From an uncultured Collinsella sp. (GTDB lineage: Bacteria > Actinomycetota > Coriobacteriia > Coriobacteriales > Coriobacteriaceae): a DNA stretch of 32,340 bases. The stretch is taken from assembly GCA_958438955.1 (NCBI GenBank), contig CAUBTS010000016.1, positions 1-32,340 of the forward strand. Reading direction: 5' to 3'. The translations under genes and the position numbers were made by a program. This document shows, piece after piece, positions 16,535 to 23,472 of the stretch (the first letter of the stretch is position 1; each line of letters starts with the position of its first letter). The notes below the pieces were generated by a model. The model was given only the letters and a program-made list of their open reading frames with translations. It was not told where the DNA came from and did no database searches.

Positions 16535-17161
16535 ATGAAGAAGCTGTATCTGCTCCGCCACGGCCAGACGGAATTCAACGTCAAAAAGCTGGTCCAGGGT
16601 CGCTGCGATTCACCGCTCACCGATTTGGGTCGTCAACAGGCACGGGCGGCAGCCGCATGGCTCAAAGCCCACGGCGTCGTCCCCGACAAAGTGGTTTCAT
16701 CGCCCTTAGGCCGAGCCATGGACACGGCAAGTCTCGTCGCATGCGAACTCCTCGGTCCGGATGCAGCAGTCGAGCCCTGCGAAGGCATCATCGAGCGCAG
16801 CTACGGCACCTTCGAAGAAGGCCCCCACGACGCCCTGCCCACCGACGTCTGGGACCCCGGCGAGGACCTGATTCCATTTGGCGGAGAAGGAAGCCATGCC
16901 CTGCAGGAGCGCATGGTAGGCACCCTCACCAATCTTATGGGCTCCGAGGGCTTCGAAACCCTCCTAGCAGTAAGCCACGGCAGCGCCAGCCGCCAATTCA
17001 TCAAGGCTGCAGCCCCAGAGGGCTTCGAGCTCCCAGCAAAACTCCCCAACTGCGCCATCATGATTTTCGATTTCGATGAGGCAAAGCCACAAGCAGAAGG
17101 CGAGCCTCATCAATGTAAGTTCACCCTCCAGCAAATAGTGGACCCCCAACAAAGTCATTAG
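16535..17161 (+). CDS. Histidine phosphatase family protein (phosphoglycerate mutase-like)
   Basis: 208 aa, branch of the histidine phosphatase superfamily. LRHGQTEFN (7-15) carries the phospho-accepting His9; SSPLGRAMDTA carries the conserved Arg, the acidic residue lies in IIERSYGTFEEG, and the second His is in VSHGSASR. AAGGGGAGA precedes the ATG. The substrate is not predictable: members include mutases, GpmB-like and broad phosphatases. Compared with upstream genes it uses more codons ending in A, a mild compositional difference. It is downstream of the CDF gene by 39 nt, so probably co-transcribed. Confidence 0.85.
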   Translation: MKKLYLLRHGQTEFNVKKLVQGRCDSPLTDLGRQQARAAAAWLKAHGVVPDKVVSSPLGRAMDTASLVACELLGPDAAVEPCEGIIERSYGTFEEGPHDALPTDVWDPGEDLIPFGGEGSHALQERMVGTLTNLMGSEGFETLLAVSHGSASRQFIKAAAPEGFELPAKLPNCAIMIFDFDEAKPQAEGEPHQCKFTLQQIVDPQQSH

Positions 17162-17191
17162 TCTGAGCGAGCAGAGTTAAGCAGACATCAA

Positions 17192-17368
17192 CGTGGCGTT
17201 CCCAGTGTGCGGCGGAGGGGGCGGGCCTGAGACATATTAAGGTTGTCGCGAGTTCCGCACGAACAGGAGAGCACTTAATGTGCTCTCCGTCGTGAGCAGG
17301 ACTGTAGAGCAGCAACCTTAATATGTCTCAGGCCCGCCCCCTCCGCCGCACACTGGGAACGTGCCACG
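17192..17368. repeat. Large two-tier inverted repeat between the phosphatase gene and rplC
   Basis: A 48-bp perfect inverted repeat (17198-17245 against 17313-17360) surrounds a 67-nt loop. The arms extend to 17192 and 17368 as CGTGGC/GCCACG with a 2-nt bulge. The loop contains a second perfect hairpin, GGAGAGCAC (17266-17274) with GTGCTCTCC (17280-17288) around TTAAT. The right half of the loop (from 17276) matches bases 1-46 of the window, upstream of rpsL. No T tract follows the outer stem, so it is not an ordinary terminator. Confidence 0.9.
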
Positions 17369-17620
17369 CACTTTACCTGCGTAAACAATGTGAGTGAAAT
17401 ATGAATCTCGATGGATACGCCCGCAGCCGTGTATACTAAACAGCTGTGTGAAACCAGGGGAGTATTCTGGCTGGACAAAATGCCTGCTTAATAGGGTTGT
17501 CAGGTAGTCTGGACGCAATACAAGGCTGGGGAGCACGTCGTGTAAGTAGTGGTCCTCTAGGGGCGTACGCTCGGTGGTGTACGCATTGTCCCAAGACCAC
17601 GCGAGAGTTGGGATCATATC
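17369..17620 (+). promoter_or_regulatory. rplC upstream region and structured leader
   Basis: No gene is seen here. It contains GAAATATG (17396-17403), the shared GGATACGCCCG motif (17413-17423), and GTGTATACT whose TATACT (17432-17437) is a good -10 candidate without a clear -35. A leader of about 180 nt follows. Near its end a two-stem fold is visible: GTGGTC (17549-17554) pairs with GACCAC (17595-17600), enclosing GCGTAC (17563-17568) paired with GTACGC (17579-17584). This fold ends about 20 nt before the rplC start and could be an autoregulatory site. Confidence 0.55.
17413..17437 (+). promoter_or_regulatory. Shared ribosomal-leader motif, copy 2 (before rplC)
   Basis: GGATACGCCCG is followed by CAGCCGTGTATACT. 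The rplB copy (19278-19302) differs at only three or four positions over this stretch. The rpsL copy (134-157) shares the first 11 bases and the upstream GAAATATG with the same 9-nt gap. The TATACT end may serve as a -10 box. Confidence 0.65.
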
Positions 17621-18241
17621 TTGATCAGCATGATTCTCGGCCGCAAGATTGGCATGACCCAGGTTTGGGACGAGGACGACAACGTCGTTCCCGTCACGGT
17701 CATCCAGGCTGGCCCCTGCGCTGTCTCGCAGGTTAAAACTCAGGCAACCGACGGCTATGACGCCGTCCAGATCGGTTTCGGCGACATCAAGGCCAAGAAC
17801 GTGAACAAGCCCATGGCTGGTCACTTCGCCAAGGCTGGCGTCGAGCCTGTCCGCTTCCTTCGTGAGGTCCGCGTCGAGAACGGCGAGGAGCACAAGGTCG
17901 GCGAGGTCGTCACCGTCGCTGATTTCGCTGATGTCGAGAAGGTCGACGTCATCGGTACCTCCAAGGGTAAGGGCTTCCAGGGTCGCATCAAGCGCTGGGG
18001 TCAGCGCCGCGGTCCTATGACGCATGGTTCTCACTTCCAGCGTCACCCCGGTTCTATCGGTCAGTGCGCCTATCCTGCGCGCGTCCTCAAGGGCGTCAAG
18101 ATGGCCGGTCACATGGGTAACGAGCGCGTTACCGTCAAGAACCTTTCCGTTGTCCGCATCGATGCCGAGCAGAACCTCATCTTGGTCAAGGGCGCTGTCC
18201 CGGGTGCCAAGAATGGTCTCGTCGCCATCCGTATGGCCTAA
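17621..18241 (+). CDS. rplC: 50S ribosomal protein L3
   Basis: L3, 206 aa, an early assembly protein whose loop reaches the peptidyl transferase centre. ILGRKIGMTQVW near the N-terminus, and the loop segment GQRRGPMTHGSHFQRHPGSI with MAGHMG after it, are diagnostic. The start is taken as TTG at 17621 (MISMILGRK), because L3 proteins commonly have three or four residues before ILG and GGGA lies upstream. ATG at 17630 is the alternative. It opens the rplC-rplD-rplW group; rpsJ, its usual neighbour, is at 3385. Confidence 0.97.
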   Translation: MISMILGRKIGMTQVWDEDDNVVPVTVIQAGPCAVSQVKTQATDGYDAVQIGFGDIKAKNVNKPMAGHFAKAGVEPVRFLREVRVENGEEHKVGEVVTVADFADVEKVDVIGTSKGKGFQGRIKRWGQRRGPMTHGSHFQRHPGSIGQCAYPARVLKGVKMAGHMGNERVTVKNLSVVRIDAEQNLILVKGAVPGAKNGLVAIRMA

Positions 18242-18287
18242 GGGCCCAGCCCATTTAGCCCAGCGTCATACCAAGGAGAACACTTAA

Positions 18288-18914
18288 ATGGCAAAGTTTG
18301 AAGTAAAGAACAGCGAGGGCAAGAAGGTCGCCGAGGCCGAGCTCGCCGCTGAGGTGTACGGCATCGAGCCGAACATCCACGTTATGCACCACATCGTCAA
18401 GTGCCAGATGGCCTCTTGGCGTCAGGGCACCCAGTCCGCTAAGGGCCGCTCTGAGGTTTCCGGTGGCGGCAAGAAGCCTTGGCGTCAGAAGGGCACCGGC
18501 CGTGCCCGCCAGGGTTCCATCCGTGCTGCCCAGTGGCGTCACGGTGGCGTTGTCTTCGCCCCCAAGCCCCGTTCCTACGCTAAGCGTATGAACAACAAGG
18601 AGGTCAAGCTGGCTATGCGCTCCGCGCTGTCCGCCAAGCTGGCCGATGGCGAGCTCGTGCTCGTCGACGACTACGGCTTCGAGAAGCCTTCCACCAAGGC
18701 TGCCGTTGCCATGCTCAAGGCTCTCGGCCTTGAGGGCAAGCGTCTGACCATCATCGTTCGCGATGAGGACGTCAACGCCTACCTGTCGTTCCGCAACATT
18801 CCCAAGACGTTCATCATCACTGCCGACGAGGCCAACACCTACGATCTCGTCAACAACAACGCCGTGCTGATGCCCGCCGACATCGCCGCTCACTTCGGGG
18901 AGGTGCTTGCTTAA
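18288..18914 (+). CDS. rplD: 50S ribosomal protein L4
   Basis: L4, 208 aa, lines the exit tunnel and in E. coli represses the S10 operon. The extended loop GGGKKPWRQKGTGRARQGSI is present with the usual residues at the macrolide-relevant positions. AAGGAGAA precedes the ATG. Its stop abuts the rplW start. An L4 regulatory role here would have to act on the rplC leader, because rpsJ is elsewhere; this is inference. Confidence 0.97.
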   Translation: MAKFEVKNSEGKKVAEAELAAEVYGIEPNIHVMHHIVKCQMASWRQGTQSAKGRSEVSGGGKKPWRQKGTGRARQGSIRAAQWRHGGVVFAPKPRSYAKRMNNKEVKLAMRSALSAKLADGELVLVDDYGFEKPSTKAAVAMLKALGLEGKRLTIIVRDEDVNAYLSFRNIPKTFIITADEANTYDLVNNNAVLMPADIAAHFGEVLA

Positions 18915-19202
18915 ATGACCGCCCACGAGATCATCATCCGTCCGATCGTGTCCGAGCGTTCCTTCTCCGGCATGGAGCAGAACAAGTACACGTTCGAGGT
19001 CGCCAAGGATGCTAACAAGTATCAGATCAAGGACGCTGTCGAGGAGATCTTCGGCGTCAAGGTCGTTCGCGTGAACACCCTGACGGTCAAGCCCAAGACC
19101 AAGCGCGTGCGCTATGTCGCCGGCAAGACCCGTTCTTGGAAGAAGGCCATCGTCACGCTGGCCGAGGGCGACACCATCGAGGTCTTTGGCAACCAGGCCT
19201 AA
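18915..19202 (+). CDS. rplW: 50S ribosomal protein L23
   Basis: L23, 95 aa, sits at the tunnel exit and is the docking site for trigger factor and SRP. The N-terminus EIIIRPIVSERSFSGMEQNKY and the segment VRVNTLTVKPKTKRV are typical. The ATG follows the rplD stop without a gap, and GGGGAGGTG inside rplD serves as its ribosome binding site, so the two are translationally coupled. A 179-nt spacer with its own hairpin separates it from rplB. Confidence 0.96.
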   Translation: MTAHEIIIRPIVSERSFSGMEQNKYTFEVAKDANKYQIKDAVEEIFGVKVVRVNTLTVKPKTKRVRYVAGKTRSWKKAIVTLAEGDTIEVFGNQA

Positions 19203-19219
19203 GACTCGCTGCTGTTGAG

Positions 19220-19257
19220 TGAGCTCATGCCTCCCAAATAGGGGAGGCGAGAGCTCA
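19220..19257 (+). promoter_or_regulatory. Stacked hairpin between rplW and rplB
   Basis: TGAGCTC (19220-19226) pairs with GAGCTCA (19251-19257), and inside it GCCTCCC (19229-19235) pairs with GGGAGGC (19242-19248). Short 2-nt internal loops separate the stems. AAGGTTTTGGG follows, a weak T tract. It could attenuate or partly terminate the rplC-rplD-rplW transcript before the next leader. Confidence 0.55.
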
Positions 19258-19381
19258 AGGTTTTGGGCGTATAAAATGGACACGCCCGGAGCCGTGTATA
19301 CGTCCGGTGTCATCGCACCCGAGGCAGAACCTCGAATCCCTGTCTGCGATGGCTAACGGATTCCTATTGAAAGGGATTGTA
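19258..19381 (+). promoter_or_regulatory. rplB leader with shared motif, copy 3
   Basis: GGACACGCCCG (19278-19288) followed by GAGCCGTGTATAC (19289-19301) matches the motif before rplC. GGGCGT at 19265-19270 is inverted with ACGCCC at 19282-19287. An internal promoter for rplB onward may lie here. In most bacteria rplW and rplB are only a few bases apart, so a leader of this length at this site is unusual. Confidence 0.55.
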
Positions 19382-20212
19382 ATGGCTGTAAAGCACCTTA
19401 AGCCGACCTCCGCTGGTAGGCGTTGGCAGACGATCTCCGACTTCTCCGAGATCACCTGCACCAAGCCCGAGAAGTCTCTTCTCGAGCCCCTGCCCAAGAA
19501 GGCCGGTCGTAACAACAACGGCCGCATCACCACCCGCCACCAGGGCGGCGGCGTGAAGCGTCGTTACCGCGTGATCGACTTCAAGCGCAACAAGGACGGC
19601 GTGCCCGCCAAGGTTGCCACGATCGAGTACGATCCGAACCGTTCCGCTCGCATCGCTCTGCTGCACTACGCTGACGGTGAGAAGCGCTACATCCTGGCCC
19701 CCAAGGGCCTCGAGGTCGGTCAGACCGTCATGTCCGGTTCTGACGCCGACATCAAGCCGGGCAACGCTCTGCCCCTCGCCGACATCCCCGTTGGTACGCT
19801 CATCCACGCCGTCGAGTTCCAGCCGGGCAAGGGCGCTGCTATCGCCCGTTCCGCCGGTAACTCCTGCCAGCTGATGGGTAAGGAGGGCAAGTACGCTATC
19901 GTCCGTATGCCTTCCTCCGAGATGCGCCGCATCCTCGTTACCTGCCGCGCCACCGTCGGTGAGGTCGGCAACGCCGATCACTCCAACATCGTCATCGGCA
20001 AGGCCGGCCGTAAGCGTCACATGAACGTGCGCCCGACCGTCCGCGGTACCGTCATGAACCCTGTCGACCACCCGCACGGCGGTGGCGAGGGCAAGAACCA
20101 TACCTCTGGTCGTCCCTCCGTTACCCCCTGGGGTAAGCCGACGAAGGGCCTTCGTACGCGCAAGAAGAAGAAGGTCTCGAACCAGCACATCATTCGTCGC
20201 CGTAAGAAGTAA
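19382..20212 (+). CDS. rplB: 50S ribosomal protein L2
   Basis: L2, 276 aa, is essential for subunit joining and the peptidyl transferase centre. ATG at 19382 gives MAVKHLKPTSAGRRW, the usual start, with AAAGGG upstream; the frame is open further upstream to 19307. The TTRHQGGGVKRRYR segment and the C-terminal DHPHGGGEGKNHTSGRPS with the conserved His are present. The highly basic C-terminus (RTRKKKKVS...RRRKK) is normal. Confidence 0.97.
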   Translation: MAVKHLKPTSAGRRWQTISDFSEITCTKPEKSLLEPLPKKAGRNNNGRITTRHQGGGVKRRYRVIDFKRNKDGVPAKVATIEYDPNRSARIALLHYADGEKRYILAPKGLEVGQTVMSGSDADIKPGNALPLADIPVGTLIHAVEFQPGKGAAIARSAGNSCQLMGKEGKYAIVRMPSSEMRRILVTCRATVGEVGNADHSNIVIGKAGRKRHMNVRPTVRGTVMNPVDHPHGGGEGKNHTSGRPSVTPWGKPTKGLRTRKKKKVSNQHIIRRRKK

Positions 20213-20244
20213 TTTCGGATACCGAGTTTTAGGAGAAAGCACTT

Positions 20245-20505
20245 ATGAGCAGAAGTCTCAAAAAGGGCCCGTTCGTGGAGACTCGCCTTCTCTCGCGTAT
20301 CACCGCGATGAACGAGGCTGGCAAGAAGGACGTCGTGAAGACCTGGTCCCGCGCGTCCACCATCTTCCCCGAGATGGTTGGTCACACCATCGCCGTCCAC
20401 GACGGCCGCAAGCATGTGCCCGTGTATGTTACCGAGTCCATGGTTGGTCACAAGCTCGGCGAGTTCGCGCCGACTCGTACGTTCCGTGGCCACAAGGCCA
20501 AATAG
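20245..20505 (+). CDS. rpsS: 30S ribosomal protein S19
   Basis: S19, 86 aa, in the head of the 30S subunit with S13. MSRSLKKGPFVETRLL at the N-terminus and TWSRASTIFPEMVGHTIAV in the middle are diagnostic, and the C-terminus KLGEFAPTRTFRGHKAK is typical. AGGAGAAA precedes the ATG. It is slightly shorter than the E. coli protein (92 aa). Confidence 0.96.
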   Translation: MSRSLKKGPFVETRLLSRITAMNEAGKKDVVKTWSRASTIFPEMVGHTIAVHDGRKHVPVYVTESMVGHKLGEFAPTRTFRGHKAK

Positions 20506-20519
20506 GGGGTTAACCGTAA

Positions 20520-20891
20520 ATGGCAACTAAGTCTATTGAAACTGAGGCCACCGAGGTTCGCGCCGTCGCTAAGTACGTGCGTGTTTCCCCCAGCAAGGCC
20601 CGCCTGGTGGTCGATCTGATCCGCCGCAAGCCTGTCGCTCAGGCCTTCGACATCCTCCACTTCTGCGACCGCGCCGTCGCCGTGGATGTCGAGAAGGTTC
20701 TCCGTTCCGCCGTTGCGAACGCCGAGAACAACAACGGTCTGCGTGCCGACAACCTGGTTGTCGCCGCTGCCTATGTTGACGAGGGTCCGACGCTTAAGCG
20801 CATCCGTCCCCGCGCCAAGGGTTCCGCTTCTCGCATTCTGAAGCGTACTTCCCACATCACCGTCGTCGTTGCTCCTCGAAAGGAGGCGTAA
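20520..20891 (+). CDS. rplV: 50S ribosomal protein L22
   Basis: L22, 123 aa, forms part of the exit tunnel. The N-terminal AVAKYVRVSPSKARLVVDLIR and the C-terminal beta-hairpin RPRAKGSASRILKRTSHITV are typical. The ATG is 14 nt after the rpsS stop, with AGGGGGT as the ribosome binding site. Confidence 0.96.
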   Translation: MATKSIETEATEVRAVAKYVRVSPSKARLVVDLIRRKPVAQAFDILHFCDRAVAVDVEKVLRSAVANAENNNGLRADNLVVAAAYVDEGPTLKRIRPRAKGSASRILKRTSHITVVVAPRKEA

Positions 20892-20897
20892 AGCTGT

Positions 20898-21608
20898 ATG
20901 GGTCAGAAAGTCTACCCCACCGGCTTCCGTCTTGGCATCACCGAGAACTGGCGCTCCCGCTGGTTCGCAGAGAAGGATTACGCTAAGACCCTCGGTAACG
21001 ATCTCGAGATCCGCAAGTACCTCGAGAAGCGTCTTTCCCGCGCAGCTGTCTCCCGCGTCGAGATCGAGCGCGCTGGCGACAAGGTGAAGGTCATCATCCT
21101 CACCGCTCGCCCCGGCGTTGTCATCGGTAAGAAGGGTGCCGAGATCGATACCCTCCGCACCGAGCTCGAGAAGGTCGCTGGCGTCTCCAAGGGCAAGCTC
21201 TCCGTCGACGTTGTCGAGATCAAGCGCCCCGAGCTCGACGCCAACCTCGTTGCTCAGTCTATCGCCGAGCAGCTCGAGGGCCGCGTTGCCTTCCGTCGCG
21301 CTATGCGCAAGGCTGTCCAGTCTGCCCGCAAGGCCGGCGCTAAGGGCATCCGTATCCAGTGCTCCGGTCGTCTCGGCGGTGCCGAGATGGGCCGTCGTGA
21401 GTGGTACCGCGAGGGTCGCGTGCCTCTGCACACCCTCCGTGCCAAGATCGACTACGGCACGGCTGTCGCCAGCACCACCATGGGCGCTTGCGGCGTGAAG
21501 GTCTGGATCTACCTGGGCGAGAAGCTCCCGGGCCAGCCTGTTCCCAACCCTGCACTCGAGGGCTCTTCCCGTCCTCGTCGTCGTAACTCCGAGAGGAGGG
21601 GTCAGTAG
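20898..21608 (+). CDS. rpsC: 30S ribosomal protein S3
   Basis: S3, 236 aa, is at the mRNA entry tunnel. MGQKVYPTGFRLGI opens the protein; the KH domain shows GVVIGKKGAEI, and the C-terminal domain shows RLGGAEMGRREWYREGRVPLHT. GGAGG at the end of rplV is its ribosome binding site. The last base of its TAG stop is the first base of the rplP GTG start. Confidence 0.96.
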   Translation: MGQKVYPTGFRLGITENWRSRWFAEKDYAKTLGNDLEIRKYLEKRLSRAAVSRVEIERAGDKVKVIILTARPGVVIGKKGAEIDTLRTELEKVAGVSKGKLSVDVVEIKRPELDANLVAQSIAEQLEGRVAFRRAMRKAVQSARKAGAKGIRIQCSGRLGGAEMGRREWYREGRVPLHTLRAKIDYGTAVASTTMGACGVKVWIYLGEKLPGQPVPNPALEGSSRPRRRNSERRGQ

Positions 21609-22111
21609 TGCTTGCCCCTAAGCGTATTCTTCACCGCAAGGTGCAGCGTGGCTCCATGAAGGGCCAGGCCAAGGGTAATACCGAGCTGCATTTCGGCGAG
21701 TTTGGTATCCAGGCTCTCGAGGCCCATTGGATCACCAACCGTCAGATCGAGGCCGCTCGTATCGCCATGACCCGCTACATGAAGCGTGGCGGTCGTGTCT
21801 ACATCACGATCTTCCCCGATAAGCCCATCACCAAGAAGCCTGCCGAGACTCGCATGGGTTCTGGTAAGGGTAATCCCGAGGAGTGGGTGGCCGTCGTCAA
21901 GCCCGGCCGCATCATGTTCGAGGTCAAGGGTGTTCCCGAGGAGGTCGCTCGCGAGGCTCTGCGTCTTGCGCAGCACAAGCTCCCCATCAAGACCAAGATT
22001 GTTGCTGCTAAGAACGCTGAGCAGCGCATCGAGAAGGAGATGGCTGAGGAGGCCGCTCTCGAGGCCAAGTGGGCTGCTGAGGACGCCGCCGCCGCCAAGG
22101 AGGAGAACTAA
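21608..22111 (+). CDS. rplP: 50S ribosomal protein L16 with a C-terminal extension
   Basis: L16, 167 aa, positions A-site tRNA. It starts at GTG overlapping the rpsC stop by one base, preceded by GAGAGGAGGGG. The family core (LAPKRILHRKVQRG at the start, TRMGSGKGNPEEWVAVVKPG in the middle, HKLPIKTKIV at 123-132) ends near residue 136, where most L16 proteins end. A 31-residue Ala/Glu/Lys-rich tail (137-167) follows that looks helical. Its function is unknown. It overlaps rpmC by one base (TAATG). Confidence 0.96.
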   Translation: MLAPKRILHRKVQRGSMKGQAKGNTELHFGEFGIQALEAHWITNRQIEAARIAMTRYMKRGGRVYITIFPDKPITKKPAETRMGSGKGNPEEWVAVVKPGRIMFEVKGVPEEVAREALRLAQHKLPIKTKIVAAKNAEQRIEKEMAEEAALEAKWAAEDAAAAKEEN

Positions 22112-22326
22112 TGAAGCCCGCAGAGATTCGTGAGCTCTCGGACGCTCAGCTCGTTGAGAAGCTGAAGGAAATGCGCGCCGAGCTCTTTAACCTTCGTTTC
22201 CAGATGGCCACCAGCCAGCTGGACAACACCGCTCGCGTCAACACCGTGAAGAAGGACATCGCTCGCGTCCTCACGGAGCAGCGCGCCCGCGAGATCGCAG
22301 CGGAGAAGTCCGCTGTCGCCGAGTAG
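22111..22326 (+). CDS. rpmC: 50S ribosomal protein L29
   Basis: L29, 71 aa, two-helix protein near the tunnel exit. MKPAEIRELSDAQL and KLKEMRAELFNLRFQ are characteristic. The ATG overlaps the rplP stop (TAATG), with AGGAG at the end of rplP as its ribosome binding site. Confidence 0.95.
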   Translation: MKPAEIRELSDAQLVEKLKEMRAELFNLRFQMATSQLDNTARVNTVKKDIARVLTEQRAREIAAEKSAVAE

Positions 22327-22342
22327 GACCTAAGGAGAGAAC

Positions 22343-22603
22343 ATGACTGATTCGCGTAACTCGCGTAAGGTCCGTACGGGTGTCGTTACCTCCGTCTCCG
22401 GTGCCAAGACCATTGTTGTCACCATCACCGAGCGCAAGCGTCACCCCAAGTACGGCAAGATGATGACCAGCTCCAAGAAGCTGCACGCTCACGACGAGGA
22501 GTGCACGGCTGGCGTGGGCGATACCGTCCGCGTTATGGAGACCCGTCCTATGTCCAAGATGAAGCGTTGGCGCCTCATCGAGGTCGTCGAGCGCGCTAAA
22601 TAA
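22343..22603 (+). CDS. rpsQ: 30S ribosomal protein S17
   Basis: S17, 86 aa, OB-fold primary 16S binder. RKVRTGVVTSVSGAKTIVV and KRHPKYGKMMTSSKKLHAHDE are diagnostic, and the C-terminus ends in RPMSKMKRWRLIEVVERAK. AAGGAGAG precedes the ATG. An unusually long 118-nt spacer separates it from rplN. Confidence 0.96.
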   Translation: MTDSRNSRKVRTGVVTSVSGAKTIVVTITERKRHPKYGKMMTSSKKLHAHDEECTAGVGDTVRVMETRPMSKMKRWRLIEVVERAK

Positions 22604-22721
22604 GCAGTCGCTCTTACGACTTGTACGTTTCCGAAGATGTGCGTATGCCTGGCTTGCATACCACGAGCCGCATAAAGGCTGCGCACCTCTCTTCGGTTCT
22701 TAGTTCGGAGGAACATCTACC
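22604..22721 (+). promoter_or_regulatory. rpsQ-rplN spacer with hairpin
   Basis: In this 118-nt gap GTATGC (22643-22648) pairs with GCATAC (22656-22661), and outer complementary segments (GTGCG near 22638 with CGCAC near 22681) can close a larger fold. GGAGG before 22722 is the rplN ribosome binding site. Most bacteria have a few bases to a few tens of bases here. It may hold an internal control element at the S10/spc operon junction. Confidence 0.35.
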
Positions 22722-23090
22722 ATGATTCAGATGCAAACCATGCTGAACGTCGCCGACAACTCCGGCGCTCGCAAGATTCGCTGCATCAAGGTGCTTGGCG
22801 GTTCCAAGCGTCGTTATGCAGGCATCGGCGATGTGTTCATCGGTGCTGTCCAGGAGGCTACCCCTGGCGCCAACGTCAAGAAGAAGGACGTTGTCCGTTG
22901 CGTCGTCGTTCGCACCGTTAAGGAGATCCGCCGCAAGGATGGCTCCTACATTCGCTTTGATGAGAACGCCTGCGTTGTCATCAACAACGATGGTTCGCCC
23001 GTCGGCACCCGTATCTTCGGGCCCGTCGCTCGCGAGCTTCGTGACAAGAAGTACATGAAGATCGTCTCGCTCGCTCCCGAGACCCTGTAG
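22722..23090 (+). CDS. rplN: 50S ribosomal protein L14
   Basis: L14, 122 aa, at the subunit interface. MIQMQTMLNVADNSGARKI and DENACVVINNDGSPVGTRIF are classic. Length is standard. In most bacteria it begins the spc operon; here it is followed only by rplX. Confidence 0.97.
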   Translation: MIQMQTMLNVADNSGARKIRCIKVLGGSKRRYAGIGDVFIGAVQEATPGANVKKKDVVRCVVVRTVKEIRRKDGSYIRFDENACVVINNDGSPVGTRIFGPVARELRDKKYMKIVSLAPETL

Positions 23091-23103
23091 TTAGGGGAGA
23101 TAT

Positions 23104-23409
23104 ATGTATATCAAGAAGGGCGATAAGGTCCAGGTTCTCTCTGGTAAGGATCGCGGCAAGCAGGGCGTTGTCCTGCGTGCTCTCCCCGCCGAGAACAAGG
23201 TCGTTGTCGAGGGCGTTTCGGTCGTCAAGAAGGCCGTCAAGCCCAACGCTGCCAACCAGCAGGGCGGCATCGTTTCGCAGGAGGCTCCCATCGACGCCTC
23301 CAACGTCAATCTCGTTTGCCCCGAGTGCGGTAAGGTTACCCGCGTCGGTCACGAGAAGGACGGCAAGAACAAGCTGCGCGTCTGCAAGAAGTGCGGCCAC
23401 AAGTTCTAA
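23104..23409 (+). CDS. rplX: 50S ribosomal protein L24
   Basis: L24, 101 aa, an assembly initiator. KKGDKVQVLSGKDRGKQGVV is the KOW motif. The C-terminal part has two CxxC pairs (CPECGK and CKKCGH), the zinc-ribbon form of L24 found in many bacteria. GGGGAGA precedes the ATG. The gene after it should be rplE, but a terminator follows instead, so the spc operon is interrupted here. Confidence 0.96.
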   Translation: MYIKKGDKVQVLSGKDRGKQGVVLRALPAENKVVVEGVSVVKKAVKPNAANQQGGIVSQEAPIDASNVNLVCPECGKVTRVGHEKDGKNKLRVCKKCGHKF

Positions 23410-23435
23410 GCTGCCCGCAACAACAAGTTGCCAGC

Positions 23436-23472
23436 AAAGGCCCGGATGACCCACGGCACCCGGGCCTTTTTC
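23436..23472 (+). terminator. Intrinsic terminator of the ribosomal protein operon
   Basis: AAAGGCCCGG (23436-23445) pairs perfectly with CCGGGCCTTT (23460-23469), and a T run continues. The loop is 14 nt. Its right half is duplicated 116 bp downstream (23560-23606) without the left arm. Confidence 0.9.

Noticed and set aside
17192..17368. Large inverted repeat as an ordinary rho-independent terminator
   Set aside because: The stem is far longer than usual and is followed by GTGCCACGCAC rather than a T tract, so it is reported as an inverted repeat instead.
17192..17368. Large inverted repeat as a member of the GGGGACAG hairpin family
   Set aside because: Its loop is 67 nt and has no GGGGACAG core; only the general idea of a conserved loop with differing arms is shared.
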